A DNA stretch of 64,000 nt from Cryobacterium arcticum (GTDB lineage: Bacteria > Actinomycetota > Actinomycetes > Actinomycetales > Microbacteriaceae). This document shows positions 28,392 to 37,213 of this stretch, piece by piece. The translations under genes and the position numbers were made by a program. The stretch spans positions 186,001 through 250,000 of the forward strand of contig NZ_QHLY01000007.1 of assembly GCF_003185895.1 (NCBI RefSeq). Direction: 5' to 3'. Every line of letters begins with the position of its first letter. The first letter of the stretch is position 1. The notes under the pieces were generated by a model, which was not told where the DNA came from, ran no database searches, and saw nothing but the letters and a program-made list of their open reading frames with translations.

Positions 28392-28430
28392 AGTGCAATG
28401 TCCGGGGCGTCAAGCCCCGGACATTGCACT
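28392..28430 (+). terminator. Perfect 17-bp hairpin between binding protein and permease genes
   Basis: Arms of 17 bp (AGTGCAATGTCCGGGGC and its complement) pair perfectly around the loop GTCAA. There is no T-run after it, so it is more likely a partial terminator or an mRNA 3'-end stabiliser that raises the ratio of binding protein to permease message than a full stop. Confidence 0.8.
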
Positions 28431-28489
28431 GACTAGACTTCTTCAGTGATTGCGACCCTCATGCACAAAAGATTCACGGAGCTCACCTG

Positions 28490-29419
28490 ATGCTGTGGTA
28501 CACAGGCAGGCGACTCCTGCAAATGATTCCCGTCTTCTTCGGGGCGACATTCCTGATCTACTTCATGGTCTTCTCCCTGCCGGGCGATCCCATCGCCGCA
28601 CTGTTCGGCGACCGGCAGCCATCTCCTGCCGTCATTGAGCAGTTGAGAGCCCAGTACAACCTGGACAAGCCGTTCATCGTCCAATACCTGATCTACATCG
28701 GTAACTTCTTCCAGGGCGACCTCGGCACCACCTACTCCGGTCGCGCCGTCTCCGACGTGATGGCCGCAGCCTTCCCCATCACCTTCCGCCTGGCGATGCT
28801 CGCGCTGGCCTTCGAGGCCTTCTTCGGCATCATCGTCGGCCTCGTCGCTGGCCTCCGCAAGGGCAAGCTGTTCGACGCCAGCGCGCTGGTCGTGAGCCTG
28901 CTGCTGATCAGCGTGCCGACGTTCGTGGTCGGCTTCGTGCTCAGGCTGGTCTTCGGTGTGCAATTGGGCTGGTTCAGAACCACTGTGAGCGGCGCCGCCC
29001 CCTGGGGCGAGCTCGTTCTGCCCGCCATCGTGCTCGCATCCGTCTCGTTCGCTTACATCGTGCGCCTCACCCGGGCCAGCGTCGCCGACAATCTCAACGC
29101 CGATTTTGTTCGCACGGCCACCGCCAAGGGGCTCTCGCGCCGACGCGTCGTGACCGTGCACGTGCTGCGCAACTCGCTTGTTCCCGTCGTCACCTTCCTG
29201 GGAGTCGACCTCGGTTCGCTCATGGTCGGTGCGATCGTCACCGAGGGCATCTTCAACATCAACGGGGTCGGTGGAACCGTCTTCAAGGCCATCAAGCTCG
29301 GTGAGAGTTCCACGGTGGTGTCGTTCATCGCGGTCATGGTCGTGATCTTCGTCGTTGCCAACCTGCTCGTCGACCTGCTGTACGCAGCTCTGGACCCAAG
29401 GATTCGTTATGCCAAATAA
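28490..29419 (+). CDS. Peptide ABC transporter permease (DppB-like)
   Basis: 309-aa inner-membrane permease. Six helices are expected, with the first at about 10-30. A periplasmic loop carries the family segment LRAQYNLDKPFIVQYLIYIGN (about 47-67). The EAA-type coupling loop is near residue 205-225 with FVRTATAKGLSRRRVV. The C-terminal YAALDPRIRY is typical of DppB/OppB. The next gene starts 11 bp before its stop, showing tight coupling. GGAG lies about 9 nt before the ATG. Confidence 0.92.
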   Translation: MLWYTGRRLLQMIPVFFGATFLIYFMVFSLPGDPIAALFGDRQPSPAVIEQLRAQYNLDKPFIVQYLIYIGNFFQGDLGTTYSGRAVSDVMAAAFPITFRLAMLALAFEAFFGIIVGLVAGLRKGKLFDASALVVSLLLISVPTFVVGFVLRLVFGVQLGWFRTTVSGAAPWGELVLPAIVLASVSFAYIVRLTRASVADNLNADFVRTATAKGLSRRRVVTVHVLRNSLVPVVTFLGVDLGSLMVGAIVTEGIFNINGVGGTVFKAIKLGESSTVVSFIAVMVVIFVVANLLVDLLYAALDPRIRYAK

Positions 29420-30350
29420 GCCTGGCCAAGCCCACTTCGTCGCGGAGCTGGAAGACACCCCGGTCGCCGCAGTCGACCGCCTGGATGAGAACGAGAAGGC
29501 GCGCAGCACCTGGGCGGATGCCTGGGACTCGATGCGTCGCCGGCCCACCTTCTGGGTGTCCGCCGTGCTGATCCTGCTGATCGTGGTCGTGGCGCTGTTC
29601 CCGACCCTGTTCACCCAGGTGGACCCGCGCCAGTGCACGCTCGGCAACAGCAACGGTGACCCGACTGCCGGACACCCGTTCGGCTTCAACCGCCAGGGCT
29701 GCGACGTCTACTCGCGCACCATCTGGGGCACCCAGGCGTCGCTCACGGTGGGCCTGCTCGCCGCGAGCATCGTGACGCTGTTCGGCATCATCGTCGGCGC
29801 CCTCGCGGGCTACTACGGTGGCTGGCTCGACGCCGTCGTCTCCCGCATCGGCGACATCTTCTTCGCGATCCCCACCGTGCTCGGCGCCATCGTGCTGATG
29901 TCGGTGCTGCCGACCGCGACGCCCATCACCGTGGCGTTTGTGCTCTCGGTCTTCGCCTGGCCGCAGATCGCCCGCATCATGCGCGGCGCGGTGCTGTCGG
30001 CATCGAACTCCGACTATGTGATGGCCTCGACGGCGCTCGGCGTCTCGAAGTTCCGCATCCTGCTCCGCCACGTGGTGCCCAACGCCATCGCCCCCGTGAT
30101 CGTGATCGCGACGGTATCGCTCGGCACGTTCATCGTGGCCGAGGCCACGCTGTCGTTCCTGGGTATCGGACTGCCGCCGAGCGTGATGTCGTGGGGTAAC
30201 GACATCGGCACGGCCCAGACCTCCATTGTCACCAGCCCGCAGGTGCTCCTGTACCCGGCGGCCGCCCTGTCCATCACGGTGCTCGCGTTCCTGATGCTCG
30301 GCGACATTCTGCGCGATGCGCTCGACCCGACGGCGAGGGCCACTCGATGA
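29409..30350 (+). CDS. Peptide ABC transporter permease (DppC-like)
   Basis: 313-aa partner permease. It has a cytoplasmic N-terminus of about 45 residues, then a helix (WVSAVLILLIVVVALFP), a periplasmic loop with PFGFNRQGCDVYSRTIWGT, and the coupling loop SDYVMASTALGVSKFRILLRHVVPN. It ends LGDILRDALDPTARA, usual for DppC. The ATG at 29409 overlaps the upstream gene by 11 bp, with AAGGA 5-6 nt before it. The loop cysteine pair (QCTLGN and QGCDVY) could form a disulfide on the outer face. Confidence 0.92.
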   Translation: MPNKPGQAHFVAELEDTPVAAVDRLDENEKARSTWADAWDSMRRRPTFWVSAVLILLIVVVALFPTLFTQVDPRQCTLGNSNGDPTAGHPFGFNRQGCDVYSRTIWGTQASLTVGLLAASIVTLFGIIVGALAGYYGGWLDAVVSRIGDIFFAIPTVLGAIVLMSVLPTATPITVAFVLSVFAWPQIARIMRGAVLSASNSDYVMASTALGVSKFRILLRHVVPNAIAPVIVIATVSLGTFIVAEATLSFLGIGLPPSVMSWGNDIGTAQTSIVTSPQVLLYPAAALSITVLAFLMLGDILRDALDPTARATR

Positions 30351-32095
30351 GCCAGACACTCCTAGACACCACCCCGGAGGGGACCGAGAACGAGGAGCAG
30401 CCGCTGCTGCAGATCCGCAACCTCGAGGTCTCCTTCCAGACCCAGCGTGGACTCGTCCCCGCTGTTCGCGGCGTCGACCTCACCCTGTACGCGGGCCAGA
30501 CCCTGGCCATCGTGGGGGAGTCCGGCTCGGGCAAGACCACCACGGCGCAGTCGATCATCGACCTGCTGCCGGGACCGGGCAAGGTCACCGGCGGACAGAT
30601 CCTGTTCGAAGGCCGCGACCTCACCACCCTCAATGCCAAGGAAATCCAGGCTGTGCGTGGAAACCTGATCGGCTACGTGCCGCAGGACCCGATGTCCAAC
30701 CTGAACCCGGTGTGGAACATCGGCTTCCAGGTCGAGGAGGCCATCAAGGCCAACAACGTCGCCCAGGGCAAGGAAGCACGCGCCCGCACCATCCAGGTGC
30801 TGAAGGAAGCCGGACTGAGCGACGCCCAGGACCGCCTCAAGCAGTACCCGCACCAGTTCTCCGGCGGCATGCGCCAGCGCGTGCTGATCGGCATCGGCCT
30901 CTCTGCCCGGCCCAAGCTGCTCATCGCCGACGAGCCGACCTCTGCGCTCGACGTCACGGTGCAGCGCCAGATCCTCGACCACCTCGGTACCCTCACCCGG
31001 GACTACGGCACCAGCGTTCTGTTCATCACCCACGACCTCGGCCTGGCCGCGGAGCGGGCCGAACAGCTCGTGGTGATGTACAAGGGCAGGGTCGTCGAGT
31101 CCGGTCCCTCGCAGGAGATTCTGGCCAACCCGCAGCACCCGTACACCCAGCGCCTGGTCTCCGCGGCACCGAGCCTGGCCTCGCGTCGCATCCAGTCGGC
31201 CAAGCACGCCGGCGCCGGCGACCCCGAGATCTTCGGTGAGGGTTCGCTCGACGACACCCTCATTGCCCGTGCCGCCGAGCGCGAGAACGCCGCCCCGGTC
31301 AAGGACTTGATCTCGGTGCGCGACATCTCCAAGGTGTACCGGATCCGCACGAAGGGCCTGCACACCAACGAGCTGCGCGCCGTCGACGGCGTCTCCTTCG
31401 GCATCCAGAAGGGCACCACCACTGCGCTCGTGGGCGAGTCCGGCTCGGGCAAGTCCACCGTGGCCAAGCTGATCCTGCAGCTGGAGAGCATCACCACCGG
31501 TGCGATCGAGTTCGACGGCCAGGACGTCGCCGGGCTCAAGGGCAAGGAGCTGCTGAAGTTCCGTCGCCGGGTGCAGCCGGTCTTCCAGGACCCGTACGGC
31601 TCTCTGGACCCGCAGTACAACGTGGGCAACACCATTGCCGAGCCGCTGCTCGCGCACGGTGTGGGCACGCCCAAGGAGCGCCAGGAGCGGGTCAAGGAGC
31701 TGCTCGAGCAGGTCTCCCTGCCGTGGGCGTCACGGTTCCGGTACCCGAGCGAGCTGTCGGGTGGTCAGCGTCAGCGCATCGCGATCGCGCGGGCCCTCGC
31801 CCTCAAGCCCGACGTGCTCGTGCTCGACGAGGCCGTCTCCGCCCTCGACGTGCTCGTGCAGGGCCAGGTGCTGAACCTGCTGACCGAGCTGCAGACCGAG
31901 CTTGGCCTGACCTACCTGTTCATCACTCACGACCTCGCCGTGGTGCGACTCGTCGCCGACAACGTCTGCGTGATGCAGAAGGGCCGGATCGTCGAGGCCG
32001 CGTCGACCGACGAGGTGTTCGAGAACCCGAAGCAGTCCTACACGCAGGAACTGCTCGCCGCCATCCCCGGTGGCAACTTCCAGTTCGGCCGCTAG
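30347..32095 (+). CDS. Peptide ABC transporter ATP-binding protein with two fused NBDs (DppDF-like)
   Basis: 582-aa fusion of two ATPase domains that powers the permease pair upstream. Walker A motifs GESGSGKTT (about 57-65) and GESGSGKST (about 363-371); signatures FSGGMRQRVLIGIGLSAR and LSGGQRQRIAIARAL; Walker B LLIADEPTSALDV and VLVLDEAVSALDV. Note that the second Walker B has Glu-Ala where Pro is usual. Unlike the second importer's ATPase here, neither half carries the Cys-rich OppD/DppD C-terminal extension (C-x-F-x-x-R-C). ATG overlaps the upstream stop by 4 bp. A strong terminator follows. Confidence 0.92.
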   Translation: MSQTLLDTTPEGTENEEQPLLQIRNLEVSFQTQRGLVPAVRGVDLTLYAGQTLAIVGESGSGKTTTAQSIIDLLPGPGKVTGGQILFEGRDLTTLNAKEIQAVRGNLIGYVPQDPMSNLNPVWNIGFQVEEAIKANNVAQGKEARARTIQVLKEAGLSDAQDRLKQYPHQFSGGMRQRVLIGIGLSARPKLLIADEPTSALDVTVQRQILDHLGTLTRDYGTSVLFITHDLGLAAERAEQLVVMYKGRVVESGPSQEILANPQHPYTQRLVSAAPSLASRRIQSAKHAGAGDPEIFGEGSLDDTLIARAAERENAAPVKDLISVRDISKVYRIRTKGLHTNELRAVDGVSFGIQKGTTTALVGESGSGKSTVAKLILQLESITTGAIEFDGQDVAGLKGKELLKFRRRVQPVFQDPYGSLDPQYNVGNTIAEPLLAHGVGTPKERQERVKELLEQVSLPWASRFRYPSELSGGQRQRIAIARALALKPDVLVLDEAVSALDVLVQGQVLNLLTELQTELGLTYLFITHDLAVVRLVADNVCVMQKGRIVEAASTDEVFENPKQSYTQELLAAIPGGNFQFGR

Positions 32096-32109
32096 AGCGA
32101 ACACACACG

Positions 32110-32142
32110 ACTGCCCCTCGGCTTTGGCCGAGGGGCAGTTTT
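32110..32142 (+). terminator. Rho-independent terminator after the first importer operon
   Basis: 13-bp perfect stem ACTGCCCCTCGGC with loop TTTG, followed by TTTT. It lies 15 bp after the ATPase stop. Confidence 0.9.
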
Positions 32143-32161
32143 CGTCAGGAGGGAAACGGGA

Positions 32162-32725
32162 ATGCGGGACACCGATGCGGGTACCGGGAGGATGCTCCGT
32201 TCCCGAATGTCGCAGTTCGTGGGGGTCATACTCCTCGCCCTAACGGTGCTCCTGCTCGTCGACGCGGTGATCCGAGGCCGCTGGGATATTGCGGCGCTGT
32301 CGCTGCCCGCCCTGGGTCTGGTGGCTTGGATGGCCGGTGAGGTCTTCCTGCGGCCGGGCATCCGGGTGCATGACGGTGGGGTGACCATCGTCAACCCCCT
32401 GCACACCATCGAGGTGCCGTGGGCTGCTGTCGACGACCTGAGCACGAGGTTCCTGGTTTCGGTTCAGACCAGGTCAGGTCGCCGGATCCGTGCCTGGGGC
32501 GCACCGACCGCTGTTCGCAGCCGTGGTGCGGGCCGCAGCGACGATCCGGGCCGGTCGTCGTCGGCCCACCGGGTACTCGAGTCGTACTGGGAGCAGCATG
32601 CTGCAGCCTCGAGCGCAGCCGCCGGGTCCGAGGTGTCAGCCACCCGGAACTGGCACGGTGTCGCGATCGGGGTGAGTGTGGCGCTGATCCTCGTCATCGG
32701 TGGACAGCTCCTTTCGCTCGGCTAG
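32162..32725 (+). CDS. Membrane protein with bacterial PH-like domain
   Basis: 187-aa protein: two N-terminal helices (about 18-38 and 42-62), then a small beta-rich segment GIRVHDGGVTIVNPLHTIEVPWAAVDDL (about 64-91), the usual opening of a bacterial PH domain, and a C-terminal helix (about 165-185). The middle (about 105-150) is Arg/Ser/Ala-rich and without clear fold. Function unknown. AGGAGGG about 8 nt before the ATG, just after the terminator of the peptide importer, so it has its own transcript or arises by read-through. Confidence 0.68.
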   Translation: MRDTDAGTGRMLRSRMSQFVGVILLALTVLLLVDAVIRGRWDIAALSLPALGLVAWMAGEVFLRPGIRVHDGGVTIVNPLHTIEVPWAAVDDLSTRFLVSVQTRSGRRIRAWGAPTAVRSRGAGRSDDPGRSSSAHRVLESYWEQHAAASSAAAGSEVSATRNWHGVAIGVSVALILVIGGQLLSLG

Positions 32726-32935
32726 AGCGCTCATGTGAGCGCACGTAATGGTGCATATCGCCTCCGTTCACGAAGATTTCATGCTTAATTCGCCTAATTG
32801 CGGCTGAATAGTGCGAAATCAGTGTTTCCTGCGAAACTGCCGACAAGGCTCGCCTAGGCTCTCTCCAACACCTGCGGAGCATCGGCGCTCTGGTCTGCAC
32901 TGTGCTTTCCCTGGGGGGAGCTGAGGGGGAATACC
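32726..32935. other. Intergenic stretch before the second peptide importer
   Basis: No gene is seen. A 7-bp dyad GCGCTCA-TG-TGAGCGC (32727-32742) lies immediately after the PH-domain gene stop and may be a weak terminator or protein site. The AT-richer section 32740-32830 probably includes the promoter; TAGGCT at 32857-32862 is a -10 candidate without a clear -35. Confidence 0.35.
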
Positions 32936-33031
32936 GTGATTGTCATCAGCTGTTTTGTTGTGCCCGGCACCACCGACCGGGTCAACCGCACCACGCCTCG
33001 GCCATGTCAACGTCAGGCGGGCCGGCACTGA
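32936..33031 (+). CDS. Possible 31-codon leader ORF upstream of the second peptide importer
   Basis: A GTG at 32936 with GAGGGGGA 5 nt before it opens a 31-codon frame (VIVISCFVVPGTTDRVNR...) that ends at a TGA at 33029-33031. The permease ATG at 33051 is 19 nt further on and has no Shine-Dalgarno of its own. So the strong ribosome site in this leader serves either this small frame, with re-initiation or coupling at the permease, or an N-terminally extended permease from a TTG at 32940. The peptide has no known family. Confidence 0.35.
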   Translation: MIVISCFVVPGTTDRVNRTTPRPCQRQAGRH

Positions 33032-33050
33032 AGCGACGATCAGCCCCGAC

Positions 33051-34034
33051 ATGGTTTTTTATACCTTTCGGCGATTCGTCAACTACCTGATCCTCTCCGC
33101 GATCGCCACCTGCCTGGCGTATGTGGTCGCCAGCCTGGCGCTCGACCCTGCGGCAAAGTATTACGGCCGCAACCCGCAGCCGAGTGCCCACGTGATCGAG
33201 AGCATCCTGAATGGCCTCGGCGTCAACCCCGACGTGCCGGTGCTCGTTCGTCTGTGGAACTGGATCGTCACTCTCGTCACTCAGGGATCGCTCGGCGAGA
33301 CCGTCGGCGGTCGCTCTGTGGTGGCCGAGATCGTCACCCGCTCCGGAGTCAGCCTGCAGTTGCTCCTGCTCGGCTCCATCCTCGGGGCCATCCTCGGCGT
33401 AGTCCTGGGCGTCTGGGGCGCCGTGCGGCAGTACTCGCTGAGCGACCAGGTCGTCACCTACGGTTCCTACCTGGTGTTCGCCACGCCCACCTTCGTGATC
33501 GGCGTGCTGCTGATGATCGGCGCCACGGTGCTGAACAGCGTCGTCGGTCGGCAACTGATCACCTTCACCGGTTCCTATTCGGCCGGGCTCACGGGCTCCT
33601 GGTGGGACCTGCTGGTCGACCGTGGTGTGCACCTGCTGCTGCCGACGATCGCACTGGTGCTCACCGGCGCGGCCAGCTATTCCCGGTACCAGCGCAGCGT
33701 GATGCTGGATGTGCTGGCGTCTGATTACATCCGCACCGCGAGGTCCAAGGGCCGCTCCCGCAACTCGGCGCTGGTGCGGCACGGCGTGCGGGTCGCCCTG
33801 ATTCCCATGTCGACTTTCTTCGCCTACAGCTTCGGCACCCTGGTGTCCGGCTCGATCATGCTCGAGATCGTGTTCTCCTTCCACGGCATGGGGGAGTTCA
33901 CCCTGCAAGCCATCACGCAGAGTGATATCAACGCCGTGGCCGGGTCGACCCTCTTCCTGGCCGTTCTGGTGCTGTTCTCATCCACCCTCTCGGAAATTCT
34001 CTATGCAGCACTCGACCCCAGGGTGAGGAACTGA
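33051..34034 (+). CDS. Peptide ABC transporter permease (DppB/OppB-like), second importer
   Basis: 327-aa permease, first gene of the second importer. It begins MVFYTFRRFVNYLILSAIATCL, a usual start for this subfamily, then a large extracytoplasmic loop (DPAAKYYGRNPQPSAHVIES) and five further helices. Coupling loop LASDYIRTARSKGRSRNSALVRHG at about 225-245, ending LYAALDPRVRN. The start at 33051 lacks a ribosome site; an upstream TTG at 32940 is in frame and 9 nt from GAGGGGGA, but its 37 extra residues have no family support. Followed after 1 bp by the next permease. Confidence 0.88.
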   Translation: MVFYTFRRFVNYLILSAIATCLAYVVASLALDPAAKYYGRNPQPSAHVIESILNGLGVNPDVPVLVRLWNWIVTLVTQGSLGETVGGRSVVAEIVTRSGVSLQLLLLGSILGAILGVVLGVWGAVRQYSLSDQVVTYGSYLVFATPTFVIGVLLMIGATVLNSVVGRQLITFTGSYSAGLTGSWWDLLVDRGVHLLLPTIALVLTGAASYSRYQRSVMLDVLASDYIRTARSKGRSRNSALVRHGVRVALIPMSTFFAYSFGTLVSGSIMLEIVFSFHGMGEFTLQAITQSDINAVAGSTLFLAVLVLFSSTLSEILYAALDPRVRN

Positions 34035-34035
34035 C

Positions 34036-34971
34036 ATGTCGATCGTCGAAGGCGCCAGCGCCACCCTCATCGCCGGGCCAGAGCCTGAGCCCACCACGGT
34101 TGTGCTGGCACGCAAACCGCTCTCCCGTGGGCGACTGATCTGGAACCGGCTCGCGCACACCCCCCGGTTCTGGATCGGCGCGGTCGCCATGGCCCTCATC
34201 GTGATCTGGGCCGTGTTCGGCCCCCTGCTCTACCCAGTGGACGCGTTCAGTCGCGACCCACTCAACATGGGGATGGGCCCCACCCAATTGCACTGGTTCG
34301 GCACCAACAACATCGGCCAGGACATCTACGCGCAGACCCTCATCGGGCTGCAAAAGTCATTGGTGATCGGGTTGATCGCCGGCCCCCTCGGAACCTTGAT
34401 CGCCGCGGTTGTCGGCTCGGTTGCCGGCTACGTCGGTGGATTGGTCGACGGGGTGCTGGTCTGGCTGATCAATCTGCTGTTGGTGCTGCCGTCGTTCATC
34501 CTGCTTGTCATCCTCAGCCCGCTGTTCGAGGACCTGTCGTGGGTGTTCCTCACCGTTTTCCTGGCCGGGTTCAGCTGGATGATCATGGCCCAGGTGGTGC
34601 GGTCCCAGACCCGGTCCCTCCGAAACCGCGACTTTGTCAAGGCGGCCCGGTTCATGGGCGTGCCGATGCCCACGATCCTGGCCCGGCACATCATCCCCAA
34701 CGTGGCGTCGCTCCTGATCATCGACGCGACCCTCGGCGTAGTGGCCATGATCATGGCCGAGACGAGCCTGAGCTACTTCGGCTTCGGCATCCGCGCCCCC
34801 GACGTCTCGCTGGGCACCCTGCTGTCGGAGGGCACCGCCGCGGCGGTCACCCGCCCCTGGCTGTTCGTCTTTCCGGCCGGCGTGCTGATCGCGACGCTTT
34901 TCGCCGTGAGCCTGATCGGCGATGCCTTGCGCGACGCCGTCGACCCCACCTCGGGAGTGAACCGTGACTGA
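34036..34971 (+). CDS. Peptide ABC transporter permease (DppC-like), second importer
   Basis: 311-aa permease. The cytoplasmic N-terminus of about 45 residues precedes a helix RFWIGAVAMALIVIWAVFG; then DPLNMGMGPTQLHWFGTNNIGQD, the usual periplasmic motif; coupling loop RDFVKAARFMGVPMPTILARHIIPN; ending GDALRDAVDPTSGVNRD. It starts one base after the upstream stop and ends 8 bp inside the ATPase gene, so the three are one tightly coupled operon. Confidence 0.9.
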   Translation: MSIVEGASATLIAGPEPEPTTVVLARKPLSRGRLIWNRLAHTPRFWIGAVAMALIVIWAVFGPLLYPVDAFSRDPLNMGMGPTQLHWFGTNNIGQDIYAQTLIGLQKSLVIGLIAGPLGTLIAAVVGSVAGYVGGLVDGVLVWLINLLLVLPSFILLVILSPLFEDLSWVFLTVFLAGFSWMIMAQVVRSQTRSLRNRDFVKAARFMGVPMPTILARHIIPNVASLLIIDATLGVVAMIMAETSLSYFGFGIRAPDVSLGTLLSEGTAAAVTRPWLFVFPAGVLIATLFAVSLIGDALRDAVDPTSGVNRD

Positions 34972-37150
34972 TCTCGTGACCGATCTTTCCGCTGCCGGGC
35001 GTGCCCCGCGCCGGAGTCCCCTGCTGCGGGTGCGGAATCTCTCGGTGACCTTTCCGCAGCGCAGCGGTCCTCCCGTGAACGCCGTGCGCGGAATCAGTTA
35101 CGACGTGCACGAGGGCGAGTTCCTCGGCATCGTCGGCGAATCCGGTTCCGGTAAGTCGGTGTCGTCCCTGGCGTTGATGGGCCTGCTGCCGAGTTCCGCC
35201 CAGATCAGCGGGAGCATCGACTTCGACGGCCACAAACTCCTCGACATGAACGACCGGCAGTTGTCCGGGCTGCGCGGCCGGGACATCTCGATGATCTTCC
35301 AGGACCCGCTCTCCGCGCTCACCCCGGTGTACACCGTCGGCGATCAGATCGCCGAAGCCCTTCTGCTGCACGATGCGGCGCTGACCAAGCAGGCCGCCCG
35401 TTCGCGCGCTGTCGAGCTGCTCAAGGTGGTGGGCATCCCCGCACCCGAGCGCCGGGCCAAGGCGTTCCCGCACGAATTCTCCGGTGGCATGCGCCAACGC
35501 GCCATGATCGCGATGTCGATCGCCAACGATCCCAAGCTGATCGTGGCCGACGAACCGACCACAGCCCTGGATGTGACCATTCAGGCGCAGATCCTCGAGG
35601 TGCTGGAAAAGGCCAAGGAACTCACCGGCGCGGCCGTGGTGCTGATCACGCACGACCTCGGCGTCGTCGCCGGTCACGCCGACCGGATCGCCGTCATGTA
35701 TGCCGGCAAGCTGGTGGAGAACGGCAGCACGGCCGATGTCTTCAGCGAGCCGCACATGCCCTACTCGATCGGGCTGCTGCGCTCGGTGCCCAACATGCAG
35801 ACCGCCGGAACCCAGCGGCTGGTGCCGCTGGAGGGTCGGCCACCATCGCTCACCGCCCTGCCGCCCGGATGCCCGTTCGCCGCGAGATGCCCGATCGCCG
35901 TTGATGTCTGCCGTGAGGTGGAGCCCCTGCTCGCGTCGCACGGAACCTTCGTCAGCGGGATGACGGTTCCCGTTGCTGTGGTGGGGGAGGAGGACACGAC
36001 CAGCGCGCACCTGTCCGCGTGCCACCGCTCGACCGAAATCGCATCCGGAGCGCTCACCCGGGCCGATATCTTTCCCCGGCCTGAACCTCTCGACGTGCAA
36101 CACCCGGCTCGGCCTGAGGACCGTACCCCGGTGCTGACCGTCACGAACCTCAAGCGGCACTTTCCGCTCACCAACGGGGGACTCTTCTCCCGCCGGATCG
36201 GTACCGTTCGGGCCGTCGACGGCGTCTCGTTCTCCATCCAACCGGGCCAGACCCTCGGCCTCGTCGGCGAATCCGGCTGCGGGAAATCCACCACCATTCT
36301 CGAGATCCTCGAGATGACCGCACCGCAGGCCGGGCAGATCCTCATCGACGGCACCGACATCGCCAGAGCCAGCCGGGCAGAGCGCCTCCGGCTGCGAAAA
36401 GACGTGCAGATCGTCTTCCAGGACCCGATGGCCGCCATCGACCCCCGGCTGCCCATCGGTGAGGTGATCGGGGAACCCCTCACCGTGCACGGCGTCGGCC
36501 GGGCCGATCGGCGTGCCCGGGTGCAGGAACTCCTCGACCTGGTGGGCCTCGACCCGCAGATGGCCGACCGCTACCCGCACGAGTTCTCCGGCGGACAGCG
36601 CCAGCGCATCGGCATCGCCAGGGCACTGGCCACCAACCCACGGCTGGTGGTTCTCGACGAGCCGGTGTCGGCGCTGGACGTGTCGATCCAGGCGGGCGTG
36701 ATCAACCTGCTCGAAGACCTGAAGGAACAGCTCGGGCTGTCGTACCTCTTTGTGGCGCATGACCTGGCCATCGTGCGCCAGATCGCCGATACCGTCGCGG
36801 TGATGTATCTCGGTCGCATCGTCGAGTACGGGCCGGTCGCCGAGGTGTTCGCGCACCCCAGGCATCCGTATACCCAGGCGCTCATCTCGGCGGCACCGAT
36901 CCCCGACCCTGAGATCGAGCGCAGCCGTACCCGGGTGCTGCTGGAGGGCGACCTGCCCAGCCCCACCGAGGAGATCACCGGCTGCAACTTCCGCACCCGT
37001 TGCCCGCTCTACCGGCTGCTCGACCCGGCGGCCCAGTCCCTGTGCGCCACCATCGATCCACCCCTCGTGGCCCACGACGGTGTGGACGCAGCCTGCCATC
37101 ACGTCGACCGCAACCAGATCATCGACTCGGCGCTCGCGTTCACCCCCTGA
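34964..37150 (+). CDS. Peptide ABC transporter ATP-binding protein, fused NBDs with Cys-rich extensions
   Basis: 728-aa fusion of DppD- and DppF-like ATPases. Walker A GESGSGKSV (about 58-66) and GESGCGKST (about 435-443); signatures FSGGMRQRAMIAMS and FSGGQRQRIGIARAL; Walker B LIVADEPTTALDV and LVVLDEPVSALDV. Each half is followed by the oligopeptide-transporter C-terminal motif: PPGCPFAARCPIAVDVC near residue 302-318 and ITGCNFRTRCPLYRLLDP near 670-687. In DppD-type proteins this region can hold an iron-sulphur cluster. This sets it apart from the first importer's ATPase. GTG start, overlapping the permease by 8 bp. Confidence 0.92.
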   Translation: MTDLVTDLSAAGRAPRRSPLLRVRNLSVTFPQRSGPPVNAVRGISYDVHEGEFLGIVGESGSGKSVSSLALMGLLPSSAQISGSIDFDGHKLLDMNDRQLSGLRGRDISMIFQDPLSALTPVYTVGDQIAEALLLHDAALTKQAARSRAVELLKVVGIPAPERRAKAFPHEFSGGMRQRAMIAMSIANDPKLIVADEPTTALDVTIQAQILEVLEKAKELTGAAVVLITHDLGVVAGHADRIAVMYAGKLVENGSTADVFSEPHMPYSIGLLRSVPNMQTAGTQRLVPLEGRPPSLTALPPGCPFAARCPIAVDVCREVEPLLASHGTFVSGMTVPVAVVGEEDTTSAHLSACHRSTEIASGALTRADIFPRPEPLDVQHPARPEDRTPVLTVTNLKRHFPLTNGGLFSRRIGTVRAVDGVSFSIQPGQTLGLVGESGCGKSTTILEILEMTAPQAGQILIDGTDIARASRAERLRLRKDVQIVFQDPMAAIDPRLPIGEVIGEPLTVHGVGRADRRARVQELLDLVGLDPQMADRYPHEFSGGQRQRIGIARALATNPRLVVLDEPVSALDVSIQAGVINLLEDLKEQLGLSYLFVAHDLAIVRQIADTVAVMYLGRIVEYGPVAEVFAHPRHPYTQALISAAPIPDPEIERSRTRVLLEGDLPSPTEEITGCNFRTRCPLYRLLDPAAQSLCATIDPPLVAHDGVDAACHHVDRNQIIDSALAFTP

Positions 37151-37213
37151 CATTCCGCCCCACCCACCCGCACAGCAAGCACGGCCCTCACCAAGACAAG
37201 AAAGAGAATCCCT

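Noticed and set aside
32940..33050. TTG at 32940 as start of the second importer's first permease
   Set aside because: It would add 37 residues without membrane or family character, while MVFYTFRRF is the usual N-terminus. Kept only as an alternative because of the ribosome site upstream.
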